Source: Sphingomonadaceae bacterium
GTDB taxonomy: Bacteria; Pseudomonadota; Alphaproteobacteria; Sphingomonadales; Sphingomonadaceae
Length of the DNA stretch: 33,546 nucleotides
Assembly: GCA_029268145.1 (NCBI GenBank)
Contig: JAJUHA010000024.1
Coordinates: 1-33,546, forward strand
Direction: 5' to 3'
Positions 1 through 7,501 of the stretch are shown piece after piece; the first letter of the stretch is position 1, and the number at the start of each line of letters is the position of its first letter. The notes under the pieces are model-generated. The model made no database searches and was not told the origin of the DNA. It saw nothing but the letters and a program-made list of their open reading frames with translations. The translations under genes were made by a program, and so were the position numbers.

Positions 1-126
1 GATCTCGGCGGCGCCGAGCGGCAGGGGCGGGGCGGCGGGGCGGGCGTGCGCGCAGGCGGCAAGGCGCGCGGCGAGGGCGGGGCGCGCAGGCGGGACGGGG
101 GCGAATCGGGGCGTGGTCGGGCGCAT
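1..126 (-). CDS. N-terminus of a leftward gene, possibly SOS mutagenesis protein ImuA (truncated by window)
   Basis: An ATG at 126 (reading leftward) opens a frame that stays open for 42 codons to the window edge. Its third codon positions are almost all G or C, as in the real genes nearby. The visible protein is Ala/Pro-rich and ends in a segment reading PPLPLGAAEI. This resembles the start of alphaproteobacterial ImuA/SulA-like proteins, in which a short N-terminal helix precedes a 'PLG..EID..LPGGGL' RecA-like core. The start codon sits one base after a perfect LexA box. ImuA works with ImuB and DnaE2 in DNA-damage-induced translesion synthesis, so the rest of such a cassette would be expected to the left. 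Only the frame, its codon usage and the LexA box are directly seen. The ImuA identity is inferred from very few residues, and another SOS gene is possible. Confidence 0.5.
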   Translation of the reverse strand, partial: MRPTTPRFAPVPPARPALAARLAACAHARPAAPPLPLGAAEI

Positions 127-127
127 T

Positions 128-142
128 GTTCGCCATATGTTC
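128..142 (-). promoter_or_regulatory. LexA (SOS) box
   Basis: The plus strand reads GTTCGCCATATGTTC, an exact direct repeat GTTC-N7-GTTC. This is the known LexA operator form of alphaproteobacteria (GAAC-N7-GAAC on the other strand). It lies in an AT-rich island inside very GC-rich DNA. The only gene starting from it is the leftward frame at 126, because the gene to its right ends towards it at 192. Confidence 0.7.
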
Positions 143-164
143 TATTTCTATTCCGCGCGTGCAA
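136..164 (-). promoter_or_regulatory. Candidate promoter overlapping the LexA box
   Basis: Reading leftward, TTGCAC (164-159) is a -35-like hexamer. A 17-nt spacer separates it from AACATA (141-136), a weak -10 inside the LexA box. Initiation would fall at or a few bases before the ATG at 126, giving a leaderless or nearly leaderless mRNA. LexA bound at 128-142 would cover the -10. The -10 match is poor, so this is tentative. Confidence 0.35.
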
Positions 165-191
165 GTGGCCTTCCCGTCGCGTCCCTCCCTC

Positions 192-854
192 TCAGGCGAG
201 CCGGGTGAAGCGTTCGACCTTCTCGGTTGGCCCCGAGACGATGAGGATGTCGCCGCGCTGCACCACCGTCTCCTCGGTCGCGTAGGTGAACCCCTCCCCC
301 GGCCGCTTCACGCCCACCACCGTCACGCCGAACCTCTCGCGGAGCTGGGTGTCGGACAGCGGCCTGCCCACCAGCACTTGGGGCGGAGTCGTCTTGACGA
401 AGGCATAGCCGTCGTCGAGCTCGATGAAGTCCATCATCCGGGTCGACACCAGGTGGGCGACACGGCGGCCGCGGTCGGCCTCGGGCATCACCACATGGTG
501 CGCGCCGGTCCGCTGGAGGATGCGCCTGTGGCGCTCGTTCACTGCCTTGGCCCAGATGACGGGCACGCCGATCTCGGTGAGCGCAAGCACGGTCAAGACG
601 CTGGCCTCGAGGTCGCTGCCGATCGCGACCACCGCCGCGCCAAGCTCGTGCACCCCGAGCCGCCTCAGCGTCGCCGGGCTGGTCGAATCCGCCTGGACGA
701 CATTGGCGAGCTCGTCCGCCATCTGCTGGACGATCTCCATCTTCTCGTCGATGGCGAGGACGTCGCGGCCGATGCGGGCAAGCTCGCGCGCGACCGCCTT
801 GCCGAAGCGGCCAAGCCCGATGACGGCGATGGCATCGATTCGGGTGTCAGCCAA
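192..854 (-). CDS. ktrA: KtrA/TrkA-type K+ uptake regulatory subunit (single RCK)
   Basis: This 220-residue cytosolic protein gates the partner K+ channel encoded just upstream. The N-terminal Rossmann fold has the nucleotide-binding loop GLGRFG at residues 13-18, followed by an acidic residue at the end of strand 2 (LAID) that contacts ribose. A C-terminal RCK_C domain ends in a strand typical of ligand sensing (residues about 140-220). The length fits single-RCK KtrA, whereas TrkA of E. coli is a tandem of about 458 residues. The chosen start is a TTG at 854, which overlaps the end of ktrB by 8 nt; an upstream in-frame extension has no TrkA-like sequence. The unusual start and the overlap suggest translational coupling to ktrB. 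Confidence 0.88.
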   Translation of the reverse strand: MADTRIDAIAVIGLGRFGKAVARELARIGRDVLAIDEKMEIVQQMADELANVVQADSTSPATLRRLGVHELGAAVVAIGSDLEASVLTVLALTEIGVPVIWAKAVNERHRRILQRTGAHHVVMPEADRGRRVAHLVSTRMMDFIELDDGYAFVKTTPPQVLVGRPLSDTQLRERFGVTVVGVKRPGEGFTYATEETVVQRGDILIVSGPTEKVERFTRLA

Positions 855-2178
855 TGATCGGGCGCTCCTCGGGATAGCGATACTGGGCTCCGCCGGCGCG
901 CAGCGCAACTGCCGCCGCGACCGTGATGATGCCGACCCGGCCGACATACATGAGCGCCGCCAGCACCAGCTGCCCCCCCGGCGGAAGCGCGGCGGCAGCG
1001 CCGGTCGACAGGCCGACGGTGGCAAAGGCCGAGATGGCATCGAAGATGACGAACGGGATCGGCAGCTCGGCCATGGCAAGGAGGAGCAGGACGGCAAGGC
1101 TCACCGTGCCCACCGAAAGCAGCGCCAGCAGGAGGGCCTGGCGCTGCACGTCGGGCGCGATCCGGCGGCGGAAGATGTTGGTGTCGGGCTGGCCGCGGAA
1201 CTCGGCGAGCGCGACATAGCCGAGGAGGAAGAAGGTCGTCACCTTGATGCCGCCGGCGGTGGACGCGCTGCCGCCGCCGATCATCATCAGCCCCCAGGTG
1301 AGCGCCTGGGTCTCGTCGTGCAGCGCCGTCATGTCCATGGTGGCAAAGCCGCCGCTGCGCGTCATCACCGAGTGGAACAGCGCCTCGACCAGCTTCCAGC
1401 CGACGGGATCAGGCCCGAGCGTCGCCGGGTTCCCCCATTCGGCAGCCAGGGTGGCAAGCCAGCCAAGCACGAGCAGGATCGCGCTTCCCGCCAGCGTCAG
1501 GCGAGTGTGGATGGACCAGCGCGCCGGATGGCGCCACTCCTGGCGGAGCTCGTGGAGCACCGGAAAGCCGAAGCCGCCGAGCAGCACGCCGAGCATCAGG
1601 CCGGCCAGCAGCACGCCGTCGCGCGCCATGCCGGGGAGGCTCACGGCAGCCAGCGCGAACCCGGCATTGTTCCAGGCCGAGACGGCGTGGAACAGCCCGT
1701 TCCACAGCGCATCGCGCGGGGAGAGCCCGTCCTTCAGGAGGAAGTTGAGGCCGAGCACCAGCGTCAGCAGCCCCTCGATGGCGAAGGTGAGGAGGACGAC
1801 GATGCGGATCACCCCGCCCACGTCGCCCATGTCGAGCGAACGCATCTCGGCGCGCTGGAGGATGCGCGCCGACAGCCGGTTGCGCCCGGTCACCAGCAGC
1901 CCAAGCAGCGTCGCCCCGGTCATGATCCCCAGGCCACCGAGCTGGCACAGGAGGAGGATGACCGCATGGCCGAAGCCCGACCAGTAGGTTGCCGTGTCGA
2001 CGACGGTGAGGCCGGTCACGCAGAAGGCCGAGGTGGCGGTGAACAGGGCGACGACCAGCGGTGCGCTGCCCTCCCCGGCGCGGGCGGCCGGCAGCATGAG
2101 GAGAAGGGTGCCAAGGGCGATCCCGCCAAGGAAGGCGAACGGAATGATCCGCGTCGGGTGGAGGATGGTCGATGTCAC
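847..2178 (-). CDS. ktrB: KtrB/TrkH-type K+ translocating subunit
   Basis: This 443-residue inner-membrane protein is the ion-conducting subunit of a Ktr/Trk potassium uptake system. The four pore loops of the superfamily are recognisable by their filter glycines: TSAFCVTGL, SAWNNAGF, TRSGGF and ATVGLS. Each is flanked by hydrophobic helices, giving the M1-P-M2 fourfold repeat. The length matches KtrB, which is shorter than TrkH. The start is a GTG at 2178, preceded by a purine-rich Shine-Dalgarno stretch (GGGAGGGAG). The gene is transcribed leftward as the first gene of a ktrB-ktrA operon, divergent from the aminopeptidase. The 120-nt gap upstream (2179-2298) holds both promoters, but I could not pick out clear hexamers. 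Confidence 0.9.
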   Translation of the reverse strand: MTSTILHPTRIIPFAFLGGIALGTLLLMLPAARAGEGSAPLVVALFTATSAFCVTGLTVVDTATYWSGFGHAVILLLCQLGGLGIMTGATLLGLLVTGRNRLSARILQRAEMRSLDMGDVGGVIRIVVLLTFAIEGLLTLVLGLNFLLKDGLSPRDALWNGLFHAVSAWNNAGFALAAVSLPGMARDGVLLAGLMLGVLLGGFGFPVLHELRQEWRHPARWSIHTRLTLAGSAILLVLGWLATLAAEWGNPATLGPDPVGWKLVEALFHSVMTRSGGFATMDMTALHDETQALTWGLMMIGGGSASTAGGIKVTTFFLLGYVALAEFRGQPDTNIFRRRIAPDVQRQALLLALLSVGTVSLAVLLLLAMAELPIPFVIFDAISAFATVGLSTGAAAALPPGGQLVLAALMYVGRVGIITVAAAVALRAGGAQYRYPEERPIIG

Positions 2179-2298
2179 GCGCGCCCGGCTCCCTCCCCGC
2201 CTCTCGCCTGCCCCGGGCGACGCGGCAAGCCCTTGCGGCGCGGGCGCGGGGCGCCTAGCAGTCCGCGGGCACGCTGGCGTGCGCGGCAGGAGGTGGAT

Positions 2299-4920
2299 GT
2301 GGCCCGGTTTCTCTTCGTCCTCCTCGCGCTGCTGCTCGCCCCCGCGGCCCGGGCCGATGTCCCCGTCGGCGAGCTGGCCGATGCCGCGCGGCCGCTCGCC
2401 TACCGGATCGCGCTCCGGGTCGATCCGGCGCGCGAGCGCTTCTCGGGCGAGACCGAGATCGACGTCGAGCTGAAGGCCCCGGCCGCGACCCTGTTCCTGC
2501 ACGGGCGGGGGCTGACCATCTCCCGCGCCGAGGCGGTGAGCGGATCGGGCGCGCCGCTGCGCGGCACGGCGCGTCAGGTCCACGACAGCGGCGTCCTCGA
2601 GCTGCGCTTCGCCCGGCCGCTCGCGGCCGGGCGGCACCGGCTGCGCTTCGTCCATGACGCCCGGTTCATGACGGCCGTCGAGGGGCTCTACCGCGTGCAG
2701 GTGGGCGGCCGCTGGTATGCCTGGACCCAATTCCAGGCGATCGACGCCCGCCGCGTCTTCCCCGGCTTCGACGAGCCCCGGCACAAGACGCCCTTCACCC
2801 TCTCGCTCACCGTGCCGGACGGGCTTCGGGCCTTCGCCAACACGCCCGAGGTGGCGGCCCGCCCGGACGGGCGCGGCTGGACCCGGCACGACTTCGCGCC
2901 CTCCGAGCCGCTGCCCACCTATCTCGTGGCGCTCGCCGTGGGCGATTTCGACGTGGTGGAAGCGACCATCCCGCCCAACGCGGTGCGCGCCCGCCCGCTG
3001 CCCTTCCGCGCCATCGCGACGAAGGGGCAGGCGCCGCGGCTTGCCTTCACCCTGGCCGAGACGCCGCGGATCCTCGCGCTCGCCGAGCGCTATTTCGGCA
3101 CCCCCTATCCCTTCGCCAAGCTCGACGTGATCGCCTCGCCGATCATGGGCGGCGCGATGGAGAATGTCGGCCTCGTCACCTTCGACGACACGCTCCTCCT
3201 GCTCGACGCCGACGCGCCGCTCCAGCAGGTGCGGTCCTTCGGCGTGGTGATGGCGCACGAGCTCGCCCACATGTGGTTCGGCAACCTCGTCACGCCGCGC
3301 TGGTGGGACGACATCTGGCTCAACGAGAGCTTCGCCACCTGGATGGGCAACCAGCTCGCGCTCGAATGGCGGCCCGATCTCGGCGTGCGCGCGGTCGAGC
3401 TCGCCGAGGCGCTCGACGCCATGGACGAGGATTCGCTCGCCGCGGGCAGGCCGGTCCGCCAGCCGATCACCGACAGCAGCAACATCAATGCCGCCTTCGA
3501 CCGCCTGACCTACCAGAAGGGCGGCCAGATCATCCGCATGTTCGAGCGCTATCTCGGCCCCGAGACCTTCCAGCGCGGCGTGCGCCTCCACCTCGACCGC
3601 TTCCGCTTCGGCACGGCGGATGCCGACGCCTTCTTCGCCTCCATGGCCGAGGCGAGCGGCAACCCCGGGCTGGTCGCCGCCTGGCGGAGCTTCGTCGACC
3701 AGGAAGGCGTGCCCCTCGTGCAGTTCACGCCCGCGCCCGGCGGCGCCTTCGGCCTTGCCCAGTCGCGCTACGCGCCGATCGGCGGGGCGGCCGACGACGG
3801 CCGGCTCTGGCGCGTGCCGGTGTGCGCCTCCTCGGGCGAGGGCGTCACCTGCACCCTCCTCGAGGAGCGCGCGGGGCGGATCGGCCCCGTCATCGGCACG
3901 GCGCCCTGGGTCGCCGGCAACGCCAGCGGCGCGGGCTATTACCGCTTCGACCTCCCGGCCGCGGACTGGAGCCGCCTGCTCGCGGCCGGTGCCACGCTGC
4001 CGGCAGCCGAGGCGATGACGGCGGCCGACAGCATCTGGGCGGGCTTCGCCGCCGGGACGGCGCCGTTCGCGCGGGTGCTGGCCGCGGCCGAGGCCTTCGC
4101 TCCGCACCCGGAGCGGCTGGTGGCCACCTGGCTCGCCTTCGACATCGCCCGCGTGGCCCGCGAGGCCCTGCCCCAGGCCGAGCACGGCCGCCTCGAGGCG
4201 CGGCTGCGCACCCTCTACGGACCGCAGCTTGCCGCCCTCGGCCTCGACCCGGCGCGCGGCCGCTACGCCGCCGAGAACCCGGACCGGCGCCAGCTCCGCC
4301 AGTCGCTCGTCGCCATCCTCGCGCTCGACGCGCGCGACCCGGCGGTGCGGGCAACCCTGCGTGCTGCCGCCGAGGCCGCGCTCGCCGGCAGGCCGGACGC
4401 GCTCGACCCGGCGTTGCGGCCCACGGCGCTCCGGGTGCTGGCCGAAGAGGGCGGCCCGGCCACGGCCGACCGGCTGCGCGATGCGCTCGTCGCCTCCGAC
4501 GACCCGCTGTTCCGCCGCCACGCCGCGAGCGCGCTCGGCTCCCAGCCCGACGCGGCGGGGGCTGCCCATGTGCTCGGTTTCGTCACCGACCCGCGCCTGC
4601 AGAACCTGGAAGCGCTCGCCATCCTCGGCGGGCTGTTCCAGCGCCCCGCGACGCGGGCGGCCGCGCTCGCCTTCGTCGACCGCGCGTGGGAGCGCCTGCG
4701 GCCGCGCGTGGGCGGGCTGCTGGGCGGCTTCGCGGGCGCCGCGAGCGGCTTCTGCTCGGAGGCGGACGCGCGCGAGGTGGAGCGGGTGTTCCGCCCGAAG
4801 CTGGCAGCGCTTGGCGCCGGCAGCCTCGAGCTTGACCGGCCGCTCGCCGCCATCCGCCGCTGCGCCGCACTCCAGGCCGCGACCGGCGCGGATGTCCGCC
4901 GGAGCTTCGGGCTGCCCTGA
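2299..4920 (+). CDS. Exported M1-family zinc aminopeptidase
   Basis: This 873-residue peptidase removes N-terminal residues from peptides. A Sec signal peptide (hydrophobic core about residues 4-15, ending in ARA) predicts a periplasmic location. The family motifs are complete: the exopeptidase motif GAMEN at 285-289, the zinc site HELAH at 320-324, and the third zinc ligand E343 inside NESFATW, with the expected 18-residue spacing. A long alpha-helical C-terminal domain follows, as in ERAP/PepN-type enzymes. The GTG start at 2299 has CAGGAGG seven bases upstream and places the signal peptide at the N-terminus. The open frame continues far upstream, but that stretch runs antisense to the ktr genes and is not coding. 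The gene appears to be monocistronic and converges on the pirin gene. Confidence 0.92.
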   Translation: MARFLFVLLALLLAPAARADVPVGELADAARPLAYRIALRVDPARERFSGETEIDVELKAPAATLFLHGRGLTISRAEAVSGSGAPLRGTARQVHDSGVLELRFARPLAAGRHRLRFVHDARFMTAVEGLYRVQVGGRWYAWTQFQAIDARRVFPGFDEPRHKTPFTLSLTVPDGLRAFANTPEVAARPDGRGWTRHDFAPSEPLPTYLVALAVGDFDVVEATIPPNAVRARPLPFRAIATKGQAPRLAFTLAETPRILALAERYFGTPYPFAKLDVIASPIMGGAMENVGLVTFDDTLLLLDADAPLQQVRSFGVVMAHELAHMWFGNLVTPRWWDDIWLNESFATWMGNQLALEWRPDLGVRAVELAEALDAMDEDSLAAGRPVRQPITDSSNINAAFDRLTYQKGGQIIRMFERYLGPETFQRGVRLHLDRFRFGTADADAFFASMAEASGNPGLVAAWRSFVDQEGVPLVQFTPAPGGAFGLAQSRYAPIGGAADDGRLWRVPVCASSGEGVTCTLLEERAGRIGPVIGTAPWVAGNASGAGYYRFDLPAADWSRLLAAGATLPAAEAMTAADSIWAGFAAGTAPFARVLAAAEAFAPHPERLVATWLAFDIARVAREALPQAEHGRLEARLRTLYGPQLAALGLDPARGRYAAENPDRRQLRQSLVAILALDARDPAVRATLRAAAEAALAGRPDALDPALRPTALRVLAEEGGPATADRLRDALVASDDPLFRRHAASALGSQPDAAGAAHVLGFVTDPRLQNLEALAILGGLFQRPATRAAALAFVDRAWERLRPRVGGLLGGFAGAASGFCSEADAREVERVFRPKLAALGAGSLELDRPLAAIRRCAALQAATGADVRRSFGLP

Positions 4921-4932
4921 GCGGAGGCCCCC

Positions 4933-4950
4933 GCCGGCTCCGGGGCCGGC
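4933..4950. terminator. Possible hairpin between convergent genes
   Basis: Two copies of the self-complementary GCCGGC (4933-4938 and 4945-4950) can pair across a 6-nt loop in the 45-nt gap between the aminopeptidase and pirin stop codons. There is no T-tract on either strand, so only the position supports a terminator role. Confidence 0.3.
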
Positions 4951-4965
4951 AGGGGCCACACCGGG

Positions 4966-5673
4966 TCAGCCGTGGGCCGGGAGCGTCTCGACGAGGACGA
5001 TCTCGCTGTCCTCCACCGCCTCGACCGTCAGCGTGTCGAGGTCGCGGATGGCAACGCCGTCGCGCGCGGCAACCTCGACCCCGTTGACCCGGAACCGGCC
5101 CCGCGTGCCGACAAGATAGGCCCAGGCCCCCGGCGCCAGCGCGTGCGTCGCGGCCCGTCCTGCCGCAAGCGTCGCCCCAAGCACCCGGGCATCGGCCTCG
5201 ATCGCAAGCGCCCCCTCGTCCCCGAGCCCGGAGGCCAGGGGCACGAAGCGCCCGGCCCGCGCGTCCCTGGGGAAGGGCCGGGTGCCCCAGGAGGGCGCGA
5301 TCCCGGTGCGGCGCGGCGCGATCCAGATCTGGAAGATGCGGGTGTCGACCGGCTCCTCGTTCCATTCGGCGTGGCGCACGCCCGTGCCCGCCGACATGAC
5401 CTGCACGTCGCCGGCTTCGGTCCGGCCCCGGTTGCCGAGGCTGTCCTCGTGGGTGATCGCGCCCTCGCGGACATAGGTGATGATCTCCATGTCGCGGTGC
5501 GGATGGGGCGGAAAGCCGGACTGCGCGGCGATCCGGTCGTCGTTCCACACGCGCAGGGTGCCCCAGCCCATCCGGGACGGGTCGAAGTAGGAGGCGAAGG
5601 AGAAATGGTGGCGCGCATCGAGCCAGCCGTGAGCGGCTGCGCCGAGTGTCGCCAGCGGGCGGACGTCGATCAT
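4966..5673 (-). CDS. Pirin family protein (YhhW-like, cupin)
   Basis: This 235-residue bicupin has the pirin N-terminal motif around residues 33-105. The metal ligands H57, H59, H101 and E103 are all present and fall at the same positions as in E. coli YhhW, a quercetin 2,3-dioxygenase-like enzyme. The physiological substrate of such proteins is usually unknown; other pirins act as redox-sensing regulators. The start ATG at 5673 is preceded by AGGGAG at a suitable distance. The gene stands alone on the minus strand. The 104 nt upstream of it contain a short hairpin (about 5745-5762) but no evident promoter. Confidence 0.9.
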   Translation of the reverse strand: MIDVRPLATLGAAAHGWLDARHHFSFASYFDPSRMGWGTLRVWNDDRIAAQSGFPPHPHRDMEIITYVREGAITHEDSLGNRGRTEAGDVQVMSAGTGVRHAEWNEEPVDTRIFQIWIAPRRTGIAPSWGTRPFPRDARAGRFVPLASGLGDEGALAIEADARVLGATLAAGRAATHALAPGAWAYLVGTRGRFRVNGVEVAARDGVAIRDLDTLTVEAVEDSEIVLVETLPAHG

Positions 5674-5777
5674 GGTCGATCTCCCTGTGGAAAGTGGGAG
5701 GCATGTGGGGCGCGCGGCGGCGGGCGCAAGGGGACAGCGCCGAAGCCCCGGTTGGCGGGGGCGAAGCTCCGCTCCCC

Positions 5778-6026
5778 TCAGTCGCCGGGAAAGGCGGTGC
5801 GGCAGATGGGCGAGAGCCTGTCGCGGTTGGCAGCGAGGCAGCGCTTCACGCCCGCGCGGCGGGCGAGCGCCACCTGCCCGGGGCAGAGCCGGAAGGCGTC
5901 GTCGCGGCAGCTGCGCCGCAGCGCGGCCTTGTCCGTCCAGGGTGCAGGTCCGGGCGCGGGCGCCTCGGCCCCGGGCGCCGCGGCAGCGCCGGCAGCGAGC
6001 AGGGCGGCAAGGAGGTGCGGCATCAT
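5778..6026 (-). CDS. Small secreted cysteine-rich repeat protein
   Basis: This 82-residue protein begins with a hydrophobic Ala/Leu signal peptide (residues 1-17) and a Pro/Ala linker. A compact module follows with cysteines at 40, 48, 63 and 75 in the pattern C-x7-C-x14-C-x11-C. This looks like a single copy of the cysteine-rich repeat known from Golgi GLG1 (PF00839), which also occurs in short secreted proteobacterial proteins of unknown role. Both an ATG at 6026 and the next codon, also ATG, could start translation, and the ribosome site is weak. It is divergent from the methyltransferase gene at 6111. The protein is presumably periplasmic, where the cysteines could form two disulfides. 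Confidence 0.72.
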   Translation of the reverse strand: MMPHLLAALLAAGAAAAPGAEAPAPGPAPWTDKAALRRSCRDDAFRLCPGQVALARRAGVKRCLAANRDRLSPICRTAFPGD

Positions 6027-6110
6027 GGCCGCGCGCCGTTAGCGGCTGGGCAGGCGGGGGTCGAGCCCCGACGGTTTGACCGGGAGCCGCGGCCGGGGCA
6101 TCAGCCGCGG

Positions 6111-6755
6111 ATGCACCGTCTCCTCGCCCTCCTCCTCCTCCTGCTCGCGGCGCCGGCCCTGGCGCAGGGCAGCGCGGCCCGGCTGCAGGCCCACCCGCTC
6201 GAGGATCCGGCGCGCGGCGTCATCGCCAACCGCGACGCGATCGTGGCTGCGCTTGCGCTGCGGCCGGGCATGGTCGTTGCCGACATCGGCGCCGGCACCG
6301 GGGCCTTCATGGCGCCGATCGCCCGCGCCGTCGGCCCGAAGGGGCGCTACATCGGAGTCGACATCGACCGCGAACTTGTCGGGCTGATGCGCGACCGGGC
6401 CCGTTCGCTCGGGCTCCCGAACGTCGAGGTCCTGCTGTCCCGGCCGGATTCGGTGATGCTTGCCCCGGCGAGCGTCGACCTGATGGTGGTGATCGACGCC
6501 TATCACCATTTCGACCCGCCCGAGCCGATGCTCGCCTCGATGCGGGCCGCGCTCCGGCCCGGCGGCCAGCTCGTCATCGTCGATTTCGACCGCAGGCCGG
6601 AGTCTCCGAAATGGGTCCGCGGCCATGTCCGCGCCGACAAGGCAGCCTTCCTGCGCGAGATCGCGCGCGCCGGATTCCGCCTTGAGCAGGATCTCGCGGT
6701 GCCGGGGCTCACCGGCCATTTCGCAACCCGCTTCGTCCGGCCGCAGGGGCGCTAG
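6111..6755 (+). CDS. Class I SAM-dependent methyltransferase with an apparent signal peptide
   Basis: This 214-residue protein carries the class I methyltransferase fold. Motif I is DIGAGTG at 58-64, the acidic strand-2 residue is D84 (IGVDID), and motif II is around DLMVVIDAYHHF. A typical 'LRPGGQLVIVDFD' strand follows, as in UbiE-like enzymes. The N-terminus (residues 1-18, with nine leucines and ending ALAQ) is a textbook Sec signal sequence. SAM is cytosolic, so export is puzzling; the segment may act as a membrane anchor. The ATG at 6111 is the start that includes this segment, while internal starts have no better ribosome site. Its stop codon shares the palindrome CTAG with the stop of the convergent DUF6489 gene. 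The substrate is unknown. Confidence 0.85.
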   Translation: MHRLLALLLLLLAAPALAQGSAARLQAHPLEDPARGVIANRDAIVAALALRPGMVVADIGAGTGAFMAPIARAVGPKGRYIGVDIDRELVGLMRDRARSLGLPNVEVLLSRPDSVMLAPASVDLMVVIDAYHHFDPPEPMLASMRAALRPGGQLVIVDFDRRPESPKWVRGHVRADKAAFLREIARAGFRLEQDLAVPGLTGHFATRFVRPQGR

Positions 6756-7015
6756 GGCTTCTTCTCCTCCGGCCGGGCGCCGAGCCCGGCGGCGGTCCAG
6801 AACAGCTGCTGCCAGCGCTCCATGTTCTCGGTCAGCCCGGGAACGCCGGCGGTCCAGCTCTTCATCATCCGCTCGACGTCGGCCGGCTGGATGCCGTTCG
6901 TCATCAGCTCCCGCATCTGGGCGAGCCAGAGGTCATGCAGCGGCGTCACGTCTGGCAGGCCGAGGAACTGCCTGGCCTCGATCGGCGTTGCCTCCACCTC
7001 GATCTCGAACTTCAT
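6752..7015 (-). CDS. DUF6489 family protein
   Basis: This 87-residue acidic, mostly helical protein has the pattern of the alphaproteobacterial DUF6489 family: an N-terminal MKFEIEVEATPIEAR segment, then FLGLPDVTPLHD, then a C-terminal helix with WQQLF. Family function is unknown. Some relatives are annotated near phasin or PHA genes, but nothing here shows that link directly. Its ATG overlaps the stop of the upstream zinc-finger gene as ATGA, so the two are almost certainly co-translated. It converges on the methyltransferase with a 4-nt overlap of the 3' ends. Confidence 0.82.
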   Translation of the reverse strand: MKFEIEVEATPIEARQFLGLPDVTPLHDLWLAQMRELMTNGIQPADVERMMKSWTAGVPGLTENMERWQQLFWTAAGLGARPEEKKP

Positions 7016-7344
7016 GCCTGCTCCCCCTTGCCAGCGCAGCCGATGCAGGTGATCGCGGTGGGAAGCGCCTGCAGCCGCGCCTCGGCGATCGGCTCGCCGC
7101 ACACCACGCAGGTCCCGTAGCTGCCATCGGCGATCCGGGCGAGCGCAGCGCGGATGTCGGCCATCTCCCGGAGCTTGCGGCTCTCCAGCGCCTCGAGCGC
7201 CACCTGCTCCTCGAGCTCGTTCGCCTGCTCGGCGAAGTCGGCATCGAGCGGCTCGCGGAGATCCGCCTCGATTTCGGCGAGATCGCCGCCAAGCTCGGCG
7301 TAGCGGCGCCACAGGCGCACCCGCAGGCTGTTGACGTCGGTCAT
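7012..7344 (-). CDS. DksA/TraR family C4 zinc-finger protein
   Basis: This 110-residue protein has a charged N-terminal coiled-coil (residues about 5-72) and a DksA/TraR zinc finger with ligands C79, C82, C100 and C103. The motif GTCVVCGEPIAEARLQALP matches the family. DksA proteins enter the secondary channel of RNA polymerase and, with ppGpp, tune promoter activity. This one is shorter than canonical DksA (about 150 residues), and its coiled-coil tip lacks an obvious DxxDxA motif, so it may be a TraR/YbiI-like variant. The ATG at 7344 is preferred over an upstream in-frame start because the extension is a low-complexity Arg/Gly stretch. It is the first gene of a pair with DUF6489 and is divergent from radA. 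Confidence 0.82.
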   Translation of the reverse strand: MTDVNSLRVRLWRRYAELGGDLAEIEADLREPLDADFAEQANELEEQVALEALESRKLREMADIRAALARIADGSYGTCVVCGEPIAEARLQALPTAITCIGCAGKGEQA

Positions 7345-7501
7345 GCCGCGCACCGGCCGCCGGCCGGCAGGGCAGCGCGCGCGCCGGGCACCCGGGACCC
7401 TTTCTGGTCCATCCCCCGAACCGGCTGCATCCATTCCTGCTCCATTCCGGTCGTGTAGCAGGGAGGGTGCACCGCGTCACCTTCTGTCCTAAGGTCCGCC
7501 C

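Noticed and set aside
424-2298. Long open frame upstream of the aminopeptidase start on the plus strand
   Set aside because: It is antisense to ktrA and ktrB, low-complexity, and an artefact of high GC. A signal peptide and ribosome site place the real start at 2299.
2179-4959. Long minus-strand open frame antisense to the aminopeptidase
   Set aside because: It runs into ktrB in frame but has no family similarity upstream of the GTG at 2178. The M1 motifs on the plus strand are decisive.
7345-7501. LexA box upstream of radA
   Set aside because: I looked for GTTC-N7-GTTC or GAAC-N7-GAAC in this gap and found none, so no SOS control is claimed for radA.
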